A stretch of DNA of 64,000 nucleotides from Bacteriovoracaceae bacterium UBA3083. GTDB lineage: Bacteria; Bdellovibrionota; Bacteriovoracia; Bacteriovoracales; Bacteriovoracaceae. How positions within the stretch are numbered: position 1 is the stretch's first letter; each line of letters opens with the position of its first letter. Below, piece after piece: positions 50,034-58,543 of this stretch. The DNA is taken from positions 652,277 to 716,276 of the forward strand of contig DFBJ01000012.1 in assembly GCA_002366565.1 (NCBI GenBank), written 5' to 3'. Both the position numbers and the translations under genes were made by a program. The notes beneath the pieces are model-generated. The model saw only the letters and a program-made list of their open reading frames with translations. It had not been told where the DNA came from and searched no databases.

Positions 50034-50537
50034 TTATCTCGCAAAAATTTGCGTATTAATATTATCAATTTCACTTCTTGAGTGGAACTTAACGACATTA
50101 TCATCACCTGGATTTGTATTAACAAGACTTGGGTTAATTTTTCCAGTTAGAATTTGTTTTCCTAGTGTATGACTCTTTTTCTCATATAGTACATGCTCCT
50201 CACCTCTTTCTTGATCTTCTTTGCAGCAAATACAAAGGTCAGCAGTTGGTCTTGCAAGTAGTCTTGTTTCAGATATTTCATCTCCACAGTCTGAACACTC
50301 ACCGAATGTTCCATTAGAGATTCTTTCTAGGGCCGCATCTACTTTTTTTAGATAGAAACGTTGTCTCCCCTGTAGTTTTAATATTAATTGCTCGTCACGT
50401 TCACGAGTAGTTTGATCTATTTCATCACCCGACTTAGCAGTTAGGTTCTGATCTTCTCTTCCTAAGTTTTCAAGAGCGCTATTTCTTTTGATTTCGATAA
50501 AAAGATTTTTAAAGTTTTCTAGAGTTTGAGTTTTCAT
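50034..50537 (-). CDS. dksA: DksA/TraR-family RNA polymerase-binding zinc-finger protein
   Basis: The family binds the secondary channel of RNA polymerase and, with ppGpp, adjusts transcription. In 167 residues, residues 5-78 form the coiled-coil finger (FLKKVDAALERI), followed by Cys81-x2-Cys84 (GECSDCGDEI) and Cys102-x2-Cys105 (CICCKEDQE), the four-cysteine zinc module. The C-terminal 55 residues are an extension. RBS GGAGCATAAT. The start is preceded by a 246-base leader region with an inverted repeat. Which paralogue it is (stress or growth) cannot be told. Confidence 0.88.
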   Translation of the reverse strand: MKTQTLENFKNLFIEIKRNSALENLGREDQNLTAKSGDEIDQTTRERDEQLILKLQGRQRFYLKKVDAALERISNGTFGECSDCGDEISETRLLARPTADLCICCKEDQERGEEHVLYEKKSHTLGKQILTGKINPSLVNTNPGDDNVVKFHSRSEIDNINTQIFAR

Positions 50538-50660
50538 ATTATGCTCCTATTTCCTTAAATTTTCCGTCCTGGGTGTCTTTCTCTAAGAGTTCATCCTGAT
50601 CTCTTTTTAGAAAATCACCATCCTAGTAATTTTCTGTTACTCCCTACTATCCAATAAGCA

Positions 50661-50688
50661 TGCCAAGTTTTCCTAAGTAATCTTGGCA
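50661..50688. promoter_or_regulatory. Inverted repeat in the dksA-like upstream region
   Basis: TGCCAAG (50661-50667) and CTTGGCA (50682-50688), a 7-base perfect inverted repeat with a 14-base spacer, lie about 125-150 bases before the start. Could be an operator or a leader RNA hairpin. The rest of the 246-base gap shows nothing certain. Confidence 0.4.
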
Positions 50689-50783
50689 ACACCAGGTGTC
50701 ATTAAGTCAATTTGAGACAATTTGATACTGATTTTCGAGCAAAATAGCTCCAACTAGATATATTTAGATGTGAATTCAAATAC

Positions 50784-52556
50784 TTACTTCGTACAACGAG
50801 TACGGCCCTGTAGTGTTCTACCATCTTCACATAGTGTGACTTCTAAGTGATCCCCAAATATGAGGGAGCCGATCTCGTACTCAACCTTAAGAGGTATCTG
50901 CCTTTTCTCCAGGGTAGGCCATGTAACATTAATACTCTTTAGGCCATTCTTTAGGTCTAAACCAAAATGTGTCCCCAACTCACTTTGAGAAGGTTGAGGG
51001 CCCGAAGTATAATTAACCCAACGCATTTGTGTGAAGTTTTCAGTAACTAGAGTTATCATAGCTCCCCATCCGTGCGTATTAGATTTAGTTCCATCTAGAT
51101 AAACACGAATAGATTTTCTTCCTTCTCTAGGAGATATATTTTTATAAACGTAGATACGTCGTGGAAGTTCTGCTTTTCTCACATTACTCTGACCAGTAAT
51201 AAAGTCCATTCTACCGTCACGGTCAATATCTAGAGTAACAATCCCCGATGGATTTAAAACATCTATCTTTGCATCTTTTGCTATATCTGCAAAACCATGG
51301 TTTGGCTCCTGAATGAAAAAGACAAGACGTGTATAAGGAGGATAACCAGTATTTTCAACTAAGATATCAATCAGACCATCATTATTGAAGTCAGCAAAAA
51401 CGGATCTCTTATCACTTTGTGACCAGACTCTCCTACCACTATCTTGAACATATTCTGATCTTAAAAACTTTGGAGGGAAATCTCTTGTACTTCCAGTTAA
51501 AAAAGAGGACTTATCTCTATTTTCTGAATCAAAAGAGTGAGAGACCTCACCAACAAGAATATCCATTGCCCCATCATTATTATAATCTGTACATAAACTA
51601 TAGAGAGAGTTTCCTCCACCTCTAGGATTAAGCATCCCAAAGCTGTCATGATCGAAGCCTGCTTCTTTAGCAAAGTCTTTAAAGATTCTATCTTTATGCT
51701 TAGAATCATATCTATTCATCCACATTTTATTCGCATGCCCACCAGAAGAGCTTGTTAGAATATCTGGAAAACCATTTAGATCTAAATCACATGTACTTGA
51801 AGAGAATGTTGGCCTAGCATTTACAAAAGCATTATTTGCTTTAGAGAATCGAGACTCATCTTCTAAAAGGTAGCTCACGTCTTTATAGTCAAAATTTTTC
51901 ATTCCCATATAAAGACGATCAGGAGAAGATTTAGGAGAGGACTTAGAATAATCTAACCAATTTGCTTCAAACAAATCAATATATCCATCAAGGTTATAAT
52001 CTAATAAAGATACAGAAGAAGTTGGTCTAGCCTCTCTCTTCTTACTTGAACTCATTTGCTGATAGCTAATTCTTCCTTTAACCTTTTTGCCCTTAAATAC
52101 TTTTAAAGGCTCTTTAGCTAAAGCTGATTTTTGATTTAAGGTTCCTGCAAGTACATCAAGTATCCCATCCCTATTAACATCGAAGAATGTTAAGTAACTT
52201 GCTCTTACGACTTTTCCAAAAGGATTATATGAAGTTTCTTTATACTTCTTTGTTTTAGGAAAATATCGGAAAAACTTTGGCCTAGAATAAAAAAGAGGAA
52301 GAGTCACAATATCAGTGTGCCCATCCCCATCAAAGTCGACTGCATATATATGAGTAGCGGCCTCACCTTCAAGCCCTACTTCTTTAGTAATATCTTTAAA
52401 GTAACTACCAGAGCCCTTCAATGAAGGGCCTGCAGGAACTTCTACAACCTTACGCTTAACTACAGGCTTCTCATCTTTAAAGAGTTTTGGAATCTCTTTA
52501 ATACTAGAACAGCCTGTAAGTAATACTGCTGATGATATAACTAAAACGTTTCTCAT
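50784..52556 (-). CDS. FG-GAP/VCBS repeat lipoprotein with ASPIC/UnbV domain
   Basis: A lipoprotein (LLTGC) of 590 residues with six or more calcium-loop repeats of the form DxDxDGxxD: DFDGDGHTDIV, DVNRDGILDVL, DYNLDGYIDLF, DLDLNGFPDIL, DYNNDGAMDIL, DFNNDGLIDIL and DIDRDGRMDFI. These build a beta-propeller of the integrin alpha type. The C-terminal part (GWGAMITLVTENFTQ...SQSELGTHFGLD) is the ASPIC/UnbV domain that often follows VCBS repeats. Surface or periplasmic, calcium dependent, probably binding. Two bases downstream of the acyl-CoA dehydrogenase gene; the pairing has no obvious reason. Confidence 0.88.
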   Translation of the reverse strand: MRNVLVISSAVLLTGCSSIKEIPKLFKDEKPVVKRKVVEVPAGPSLKGSGSYFKDITKEVGLEGEAATHIYAVDFDGDGHTDIVTLPLFYSRPKFFRYFPKTKKYKETSYNPFGKVVRASYLTFFDVNRDGILDVLAGTLNQKSALAKEPLKVFKGKKVKGRISYQQMSSSKKREARPTSSVSLLDYNLDGYIDLFEANWLDYSKSSPKSSPDRLYMGMKNFDYKDVSYLLEDESRFSKANNAFVNARPTFSSSTCDLDLNGFPDILTSSSGGHANKMWMNRYDSKHKDRIFKDFAKEAGFDHDSFGMLNPRGGGNSLYSLCTDYNNDGAMDILVGEVSHSFDSENRDKSSFLTGSTRDFPPKFLRSEYVQDSGRRVWSQSDKRSVFADFNNDGLIDILVENTGYPPYTRLVFFIQEPNHGFADIAKDAKIDVLNPSGIVTLDIDRDGRMDFITGQSNVRKAELPRRIYVYKNISPREGRKSIRVYLDGTKSNTHGWGAMITLVTENFTQMRWVNYTSGPQPSQSELGTHFGLDLKNGLKSINVTWPTLEKRQIPLKVEYEIGSLIFGDHLEVTLCEDGRTLQGRTRCTK

Positions 52557-52558
52557 AT

Positions 52559-54355
52559 CTAATAATCTATTATATCAAGTCCGTAACCATCATAGTTACA
52601 TACTGCTGCTGATATTTCTTCAGTTAGCTTGTCATAGTTACTTGTCATCTCTTTAAGATTCATAACAAAGTTTTGTCTAGATTCTTTGATGATAAGTTTA
52701 GTAAGTCCTAATACATAGTCCTTCTTATCCTTAGGAACATTATCCTTTTCTAAGATTGCAGTAGTTCTAGAGATTACACAAAGAATGACGTATAACTCAG
52801 TGGCCATATTAGAAAGTCTTCCCTGTGGATATTCATTACCAATGATCTTCTTACCATGTTTGATAAGTGTGTTCTCAACTTGAATTGCAAAAGATGCCAT
52901 CATTGAAGAAAAATAATTTGCATATTCTTCTAACTCTGGATGCGCTTTAGTTAGAGCTCTAGAAGCGATCATTTTCGAGATACGCTTCTTTGCAAAATCA
53001 GAAAGTACACCAAGAGACTTAATTGGATCTTTAAGAGCTGAAGAAACATCAGAAACTTTACCTAAGTCTTTCAGAGAATCCGAAGGTCCTTTCATCCCTG
53101 ATAAAGCAAGGAAACATCTTAGTATCTCATTTGTTCCTTCAAAGATTAGATTAATTCTTGAGTCTCTCATGATTCTCTCATAAGGATACTCTTTCATATA
53201 TCCATTACCCGCAGCAATTTGAAGCCCTGTATCTACTACAGTCCATAAAGACTCTGATCCGTATATTTTACAAATAGCAGTCTCAAGGAAGTAATCATTC
53301 ATTCCCTTAATCATGTTTCCAGTAGTCATATAAACGATACTTTCAGTTGCATAACAACGCGAGGCCATAAATGCTAACTTCTCTTGAATTAGACCAAAAT
53401 CACTAATTGGAGCACCAAATTGTTTTCTTCCCTTCGCATGCTCAGTCGCCATTTTTAAGATAGTCTTCATTCCACCAACACAACCAGCACCAAGAGAAAG
53501 TCTTCCTGAATTAAGTACGTTCATCGCAATCTTAAAACCTTTTCCAAGCTCTCCTAAGATATTCTCTTCAGGAACGATTACTTTATCTAAGTAAACAGCT
53601 CTGGTTTCAGAAGCTCTAATACCCATTTTATTTTCTTTTTCACCAAAACTAACACCTTCCATTCCTTTTTCAACAATGAAGCAAGATATCTTCTCAACAG
53701 TTTCACCATTCTTTTCATGGTCAGTTTTACAAAACACTGTATAGAACTCAGCAGTTCCAGCATTTGTAATCCAAAGCTTCTGTCCTGTTATTGTATATGT
53801 TCCGTCGTCATTCTTAATGGCCTTAGTTTTAATAGAATAAGCATCAGAACCTGAACCTGGCTCAGTTAAACAAAAAGATGCTAACTTCTCCCCAGATGCT
53901 AAAGCAGGTAACCATTTTGTCTTTTGCTCTTCAGTACCTTCATTAAGTAATGCTCTATAACCAATTGACTGGTGAGCTCCTAGCATTGTTGCAGTAGATC
54001 CATCCATAGATGCGACCTCAGCAAATATCCTAGAGTATAATGAGTAATCTAACTGCATTCCACCATATTCTTCAGGAACTGCAAGCCCACAAAGACCAAG
54101 CTCTGCTAATCCTTTGATAACTTCGTCAGGAATTTTCGCTTCATCATCGAATTTCTCACCATCAATTGCATCTTCACCATACTTAGATACAGCTGAACAC
54201 ATCTCTTTCGCCATCTCTACTTGCTCACCACTAAAGTGTGGGAACGGAAAGATTACATCTTCATTGATTTCACCAAAAAATAAGCTGCCAACGACAGAAT
54301 CGAATTCTTGTCCTTCTTGGTCAACATTGTATTTAGAGTCCTTCTTTTCACTCAT
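52559..54355 (-). CDS. Acyl-CoA dehydrogenase (FadE/VLCAD-like, 598 residues)
   Basis: FAD enzyme that introduces the 2,3-double bond in acyl-CoA. The N-terminal and middle blocks are clear: LGLCGLAVPEEYGG, LASFCLTEPGSGSDAYS and TITGQKLWITNAG; the C-terminal domain has GRKQFGAPISDFGLIQEKLA, GNGYMKEYPYERIMRD and the catalytic Glu in LIFEGTNEILR. At 598 residues it has the extra C-terminal helical part of VLCAD/ACAD9-type enzymes. RBS AAGGATTTTCGA. Cotranscribed with the FG-GAP lipoprotein gene. It would burn long-chain fatty acids, for example from prey membranes. Confidence 0.9.
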   Translation of the reverse strand: MSEKKDSKYNVDQEGQEFDSVVGSLFFGEINEDVIFPFPHFSGEQVEMAKEMCSAVSKYGEDAIDGEKFDDEAKIPDEVIKGLAELGLCGLAVPEEYGGMQLDYSLYSRIFAEVASMDGSTATMLGAHQSIGYRALLNEGTEEQKTKWLPALASGEKLASFCLTEPGSGSDAYSIKTKAIKNDDGTYTITGQKLWITNAGTAEFYTVFCKTDHEKNGETVEKISCFIVEKGMEGVSFGEKENKMGIRASETRAVYLDKVIVPEENILGELGKGFKIAMNVLNSGRLSLGAGCVGGMKTILKMATEHAKGRKQFGAPISDFGLIQEKLAFMASRCYATESIVYMTTGNMIKGMNDYFLETAICKIYGSESLWTVVDTGLQIAAGNGYMKEYPYERIMRDSRINLIFEGTNEILRCFLALSGMKGPSDSLKDLGKVSDVSSALKDPIKSLGVLSDFAKKRISKMIASRALTKAHPELEEYANYFSSMMASFAIQVENTLIKHGKKIIGNEYPQGRLSNMATELYVILCVISRTTAILEKDNVPKDKKDYVLGLTKLIIKESRQNFVMNLKEMTSNYDKLTEEISAAVCNYDGYGLDIIDY

Positions 54356-54485
54356 TCGAAAATCCTTTTTAATTCTAGTTAAAAATATTCTTAAATTTTA
54401 CATCCTTATATGTACTTGTGACAACAACGAAATATACCTGACCAACACAGTCAACAACTAGGCAAAAAAAACCGAAAGAAGTTAC

Positions 54486-54514
54486 TTGAAGCATATAGTC
54501 TAAGACCTTAAAAT
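54486..54514 (+). promoter_or_regulatory. Candidate promoter of the type II secretion operon
   Basis: TTGAAG (54486-54491) and TAAAAT (54509-54514) with 17 bases between. About 58 bases before gspC. Four and five of six consensus matches. Confidence 0.45.
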
Positions 54515-54572
54515 AATACATAATGCTAATTATACGTATTTTTTAATACTTTACAGGAAAGCTGGATCTTTA

Positions 54573-56168
54573 ATGACTAAAAAGAAAAATGGAATTTTCT
54601 CGAAGATCAAAAACAAATTCTCTAAAGAAAGAGATGATGAAAATGAATTTGATGAATCTACTGGTGAGATCTCTGTTGATCCAGAGGCCCTTGAATACCA
54701 AGAGCTTGAAGAATACCAAGAGCTTGAAGAAGAGGAAGAGCTAGAAGAATCTGAGCAACCTGTCGATGTAGATGAGAAGACGGCTCCTGAAATTATTTAC
54801 AGTGAAGAGCAAGAAGAAGATGACATTGAAGAACTCTTAAATAATAGAGACGATGTTGAATCCCTTCCTGTAATTACAGATGATGAAGAAGAAGAAGAGT
54901 TCATTGCCCAAGAACTTACGATCTCTGAAGAAGAAAAAGAAGAACTAGAAGAACTTGACTCTCCTATTCAGGAGCTCCATCAAGGTGACATAGAGAACTT
55001 AGAAGAAATTGAAGAAGACCAAGACCAAGAAATAGAACAAGATTACGAAGAAGACCTATATGAGGAACCGAAGCCAAGTGCTGCTCAAAGATTCTCAAGT
55101 CTTATAAGCTCAGTGAAAAACAAGGTTCCCTCTAAAGGAAGTATCTCTTTTAAAGGTAGCAACAAAACAGATATTGACCTAACTGGTGCACTAAAGAAGT
55201 TAAATATTAATGATTTTTCATGGTCAGGTTTTGTAGAGAAAACCTTTTCTCCTGACTCTAGAAACGATATTCACAGAGGATTTCTAACAATTCTTATCCT
55301 AAGTACTGCATATTTTGGCGGGAAACTAGTTGCAACAGGCATCTCTTCAAAGCTAGAAAATAGTACAAAGAAAAATAGATCAACGGCAGTTCCATACTCC
55401 CCTAGAACTAGAGTTGTATTATCTAAAATTGAAAAATCAAACTTATTCAACACCACAGATCCAAACAGTTCAGACCAAATAGTAGTAGAGAAACCAAAGC
55501 TTGACGATAACCTAGTCTGCAGAACAGCAGAACGAAAAACGAAACTAGGCATTAAGCTAGTAAACACTATTGTGCTCCAAGACTCAGTAAAGTCAATCGC
55601 CTCTGTACAAGTAAGAGGAAAGAAACAAATACTAGACCTACGTGAGGGAGAAAAGATTGATAATGATGCACAAGTTGGAAAAATAGACCGTTTAAGAGTT
55701 GTATTCAAAAATCTAAAGACTGGTGATTGTGAGTATGTTGAAAGCAAAAGCAAAGAACCTAAAGTAAAGAAGTCTATAAATGTTGTAAGTGCATCTAAAG
55801 GAAAGAACCTTTTAAATATGTATAAAGACGATAGAATTAAAAACGTTGGAAATACTTTTAAAATTCAAAAGAAAGTTAGAGATGAGATGCTTGGTAACAT
55901 TAGTGAAGTTCTTACTCAAGCGAGAGCAATACAAATAAAAAATCCAGATGGAACACTTGCTTTTAAAATGACTGAAATCGTTCCAGGGTCTATTTATAGC
56001 AAGTTAAATATCCAAGATGGAGACACGATTACAGCTATAAATGGTAAGAAATTTAGTAGCCTAAACGAAATAATGAATTTATTTGGAAAAATAAAAGACA
56101 TAGATAATTTTGAAATCTCAGTAAGAAGAGACGGCTCAACACAAAACTTAGAATATAACTTTGAATAA
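54573..56168 (+). CDS. gspC: Type II secretion protein GspC with long acidic N-terminus and PDZ
   Basis: GspC links the inner-membrane platform to the secretin GspD. Residues 236-257 are the transmembrane helix (RGFLTILILSTAYFGGK); 285-400 hold the HR domain (VLSKIEKSNLFNTT...GDCEYVE) and 465-531 a PDZ domain (VPGSIYSKLNIQDGDTITAING). The cytosolic region is about 235 residues, with the first 165 extremely acidic (tandem EYQELEE and EEEEELEE), whereas GspC normally has a tail of a few dozen residues. First gene of the gsp operon. Role of the acidic part unknown, maybe binding GspL/GspE. Confidence 0.85.
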   Translation: MTKKKNGIFSKIKNKFSKERDDENEFDESTGEISVDPEALEYQELEEYQELEEEEELEESEQPVDVDEKTAPEIIYSEEQEEDDIEELLNNRDDVESLPVITDDEEEEEFIAQELTISEEEKEELEELDSPIQELHQGDIENLEEIEEDQDQEIEQDYEEDLYEEPKPSAAQRFSSLISSVKNKVPSKGSISFKGSNKTDIDLTGALKKLNINDFSWSGFVEKTFSPDSRNDIHRGFLTILILSTAYFGGKLVATGISSKLENSTKKNRSTAVPYSPRTRVVLSKIEKSNLFNTTDPNSSDQIVVEKPKLDDNLVCRTAERKTKLGIKLVNTIVLQDSVKSIASVQVRGKKQILDLREGEKIDNDAQVGKIDRLRVVFKNLKTGDCEYVESKSKEPKVKKSINVVSASKGKNLLNMYKDDRIKNVGNTFKIQKKVRDEMLGNISEVLTQARAIQIKNPDGTLAFKMTEIVPGSIYSKLNIQDGDTITAINGKKFSSLNEIMNLFGKIKDIDNFEISVRRDGSTQNLEYNFE

Positions 56169-56188
56169 AACTCCAGGGATCGGAATTT

Positions 56189-58534
56189 ATGATGAACAAG
56201 AAATTACTAATTACATCTTCACTCGCAGCACTACTTGCTCCACTACTCTTTAGTGATGCAGCTGCGCAGTTTAACAATTCAAAGTATAAGACTAAAACTA
56301 AGTACAAAACTACTGAGAAGTCTGCTGCTAGTTTAATAAAAAGCAATACTAAGAGTGGTGCAGATTTTTTTGGAAGAACTTCAGATTCTTCGGCCATAGA
56401 TGCCAGTAAAGATAAAAAGTATGTAAATCTAAATCCAGAGACGGCCTTCGGACCAGAAGTTATAACAAGCTTTGACTTCCCAAATACATCCCTTACCGAT
56501 CTAACGAAGCATATGCAGAAGCTGACAGGAATTAATTTGATTCTTGATAAAGATTTAAAAGGAAAAGTATCTATTATGGCACCAACAGCAATTACTGTTG
56601 GAGATGCATGGAGAGCTTATTTAACAGCACTAAATGTAAATGGTTACACATTAGTTAAAAGTGGTTCATTCTATAAGATTGTTAATGCTAGAGATATTAG
56701 ATATACACCTACAAAGATCTATACGGGAAACTTCACCCCTAATACAGATAATTATGTAATGAGAATTTTACCTCTTAAAAATATTAACTCAACAGAGGTA
56801 ACGCGATCATTTAGACCTTTTATGTCTAGATATGGTCGTATCATTGATATTAAACAAACAAACACAATTATTGTTCAAGATACTGGATCAAACATTAATA
56901 GACTAACAAGACTTATTAAGTTTATCGATGTTCCAGGTCACGAGGAATCACTACAAATTATCCCAGTGAAAAACTCATCAGCACAAGAAATTGCAAAACT
57001 ATTAGATAAAATTTTTAAAGGAACAAAGTCTTCAAAAGTTAGATCTACAACAAAAACAAGCCTAATCTCAGAGATTAAGCTTATTGCAGAACCAAGAACA
57101 AATTCAATAATTGCAATGACAAATGCTGATGGAGCAAAACAGTTAAATGCTCTAATAAAGAAACTTGACGTAAAGCTAGTAAACTCTAGCTCTGGTCAAA
57201 TTCATGTTTACTACTTAAACCACGGGACAAGTGACACTCTAGCTAAAACTCTCTCTTCTCTTGTTACTTCTGCTCAGCCAAAAACAACAAGTCGTTCTAG
57301 ATTATCGAGAACAGCTTCAAGCGATGACTCAACGTCACTATTTAATGCTGAAGTAAAGATAACTGCTGATAAAGAAAATAACGCCATTGTTGTTACTGCC
57401 TCTCCTACAGACTACTTAACAATTAAAGAAGTTATAAAGAAGTTAGACAGACCAAGAGATCAGGTTTTCGTTGAAGGTATGATTATGGAAACTTCTGTTA
57501 CTAAAGATAAAGGTTTTGGAATTAACTTAATTGGTGCTTATGGATCAGGAGCAACTGACAAGGCCGGTTTTGTTGGTAATGGTGGAGACCTTTTCAATGT
57601 AATGTCTAACAATATTACCGCTCTTGGAGGACTATTTGTCGGTGGTGGTACCGGTAGTGCTATTACTCAAACAATTGGTGGCCAAGAAGTAAAAATTAAA
57701 TCTATATCTGGATTAATCACGGCAGTTGCTGCAAATGCTGCAACTAACGTACTTGCAACGCCACAAATTATGGCTCTTGATAACGAGGAAGCTGTATTTG
57801 AAGTTGGTGAAAGTATCCCTACTCCAGAAAGAACAAACTCAGCAAACGGGTCATCTTCAGTATCAATAACACAACAGAAAGTTGCTCTAACTCTAAAGAT
57901 AACTCCTCAAGTTAATAAAGTAACAAGATTCATTAAACTAAAAATTGATCAAAAAGTAGATGACTTCTCAAGTAGATCACTACCATCAGGAGTTCAAAGT
58001 GATGGTGTCGCTACGACTACTCGTAGTGCTGTAACGACAGTAGTTGTTAGAGATAGAGATACAATCGCCATGGGTGGTTTAATGAGAGATAAAGAAACTG
58101 ATGTAACTTCAAAGGTCCCTCTTCTTGGAGACATTCCAGTTCTTGGTTGGTTATTTAAAAATACTAGAAAGAGTGTTGAAAAACTTAACCTACTATTCTT
58201 CTTCACTCCAAAGATTATTGATGTTTACAAAACAGCTAATGCAGTTAATGTTCAAGATCAACTAAATAGAAGAAGTACACACTTAAAGAATGCTCTTGGT
58301 GAAAAAGATCCATTTGCAACAAGTGCAAAAGGTCTATACGAAAAAGCAAAGAGACAAGAAAAAGGTCCACTTTATGACCAAGAAGAAGCTGACGAGTATA
58401 GAAGAGAGAATGAAGAGTCAGGAATTGGGCATGATAAACCATCAGAAGAAGACCCATTACTTGGTAGTAATACTCCAAACTATAATGTAATTGTTCAAAA
58501 GATTAAATCAAAAGCTTCGGCAACAAAGAAATAA
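56189..58534 (+). CDS. gspD: Type II secretion secretin GspD
   Basis: The outer-membrane channel of the T2SS. Signal peptide (to about residue 26), N0 domain (EVITSFDFPNTSLTDLTKHM), N1-N3 KH-like domains (YVMRILPLKNINSTEVT, SLQIIPVKNSSAQEIAKLL, IHVYYLNHGTSDTLAKTL), and the secretin core with QVFVEGMIMETS, VLATPQIMALDNEEA and VVRDRDTIAMGGLM...VPLLGDIPVLGWLF. Length 781 residues is normal. A charged C-terminal extension (730-781) may be the pilotin-binding S-domain. 20 bases after gspC. Confidence 0.95.
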   Translation: MMNKKLLITSSLAALLAPLLFSDAAAQFNNSKYKTKTKYKTTEKSAASLIKSNTKSGADFFGRTSDSSAIDASKDKKYVNLNPETAFGPEVITSFDFPNTSLTDLTKHMQKLTGINLILDKDLKGKVSIMAPTAITVGDAWRAYLTALNVNGYTLVKSGSFYKIVNARDIRYTPTKIYTGNFTPNTDNYVMRILPLKNINSTEVTRSFRPFMSRYGRIIDIKQTNTIIVQDTGSNINRLTRLIKFIDVPGHEESLQIIPVKNSSAQEIAKLLDKIFKGTKSSKVRSTTKTSLISEIKLIAEPRTNSIIAMTNADGAKQLNALIKKLDVKLVNSSSGQIHVYYLNHGTSDTLAKTLSSLVTSAQPKTTSRSRLSRTASSDDSTSLFNAEVKITADKENNAIVVTASPTDYLTIKEVIKKLDRPRDQVFVEGMIMETSVTKDKGFGINLIGAYGSGATDKAGFVGNGGDLFNVMSNNITALGGLFVGGGTGSAITQTIGGQEVKIKSISGLITAVAANAATNVLATPQIMALDNEEAVFEVGESIPTPERTNSANGSSSVSITQQKVALTLKITPQVNKVTRFIKLKIDQKVDDFSSRSLPSGVQSDGVATTTRSAVTTVVVRDRDTIAMGGLMRDKETDVTSKVPLLGDIPVLGWLFKNTRKSVEKLNLLFFFTPKIIDVYKTANAVNVQDQLNRRSTHLKNALGEKDPFATSAKGLYEKAKRQEKGPLYDQEEADEYRRENEESGIGHDKPSEEDPLLGSNTPNYNVIVQKIKSKASATKK

Positions 58535-58543
58535 GGGGTTGTT

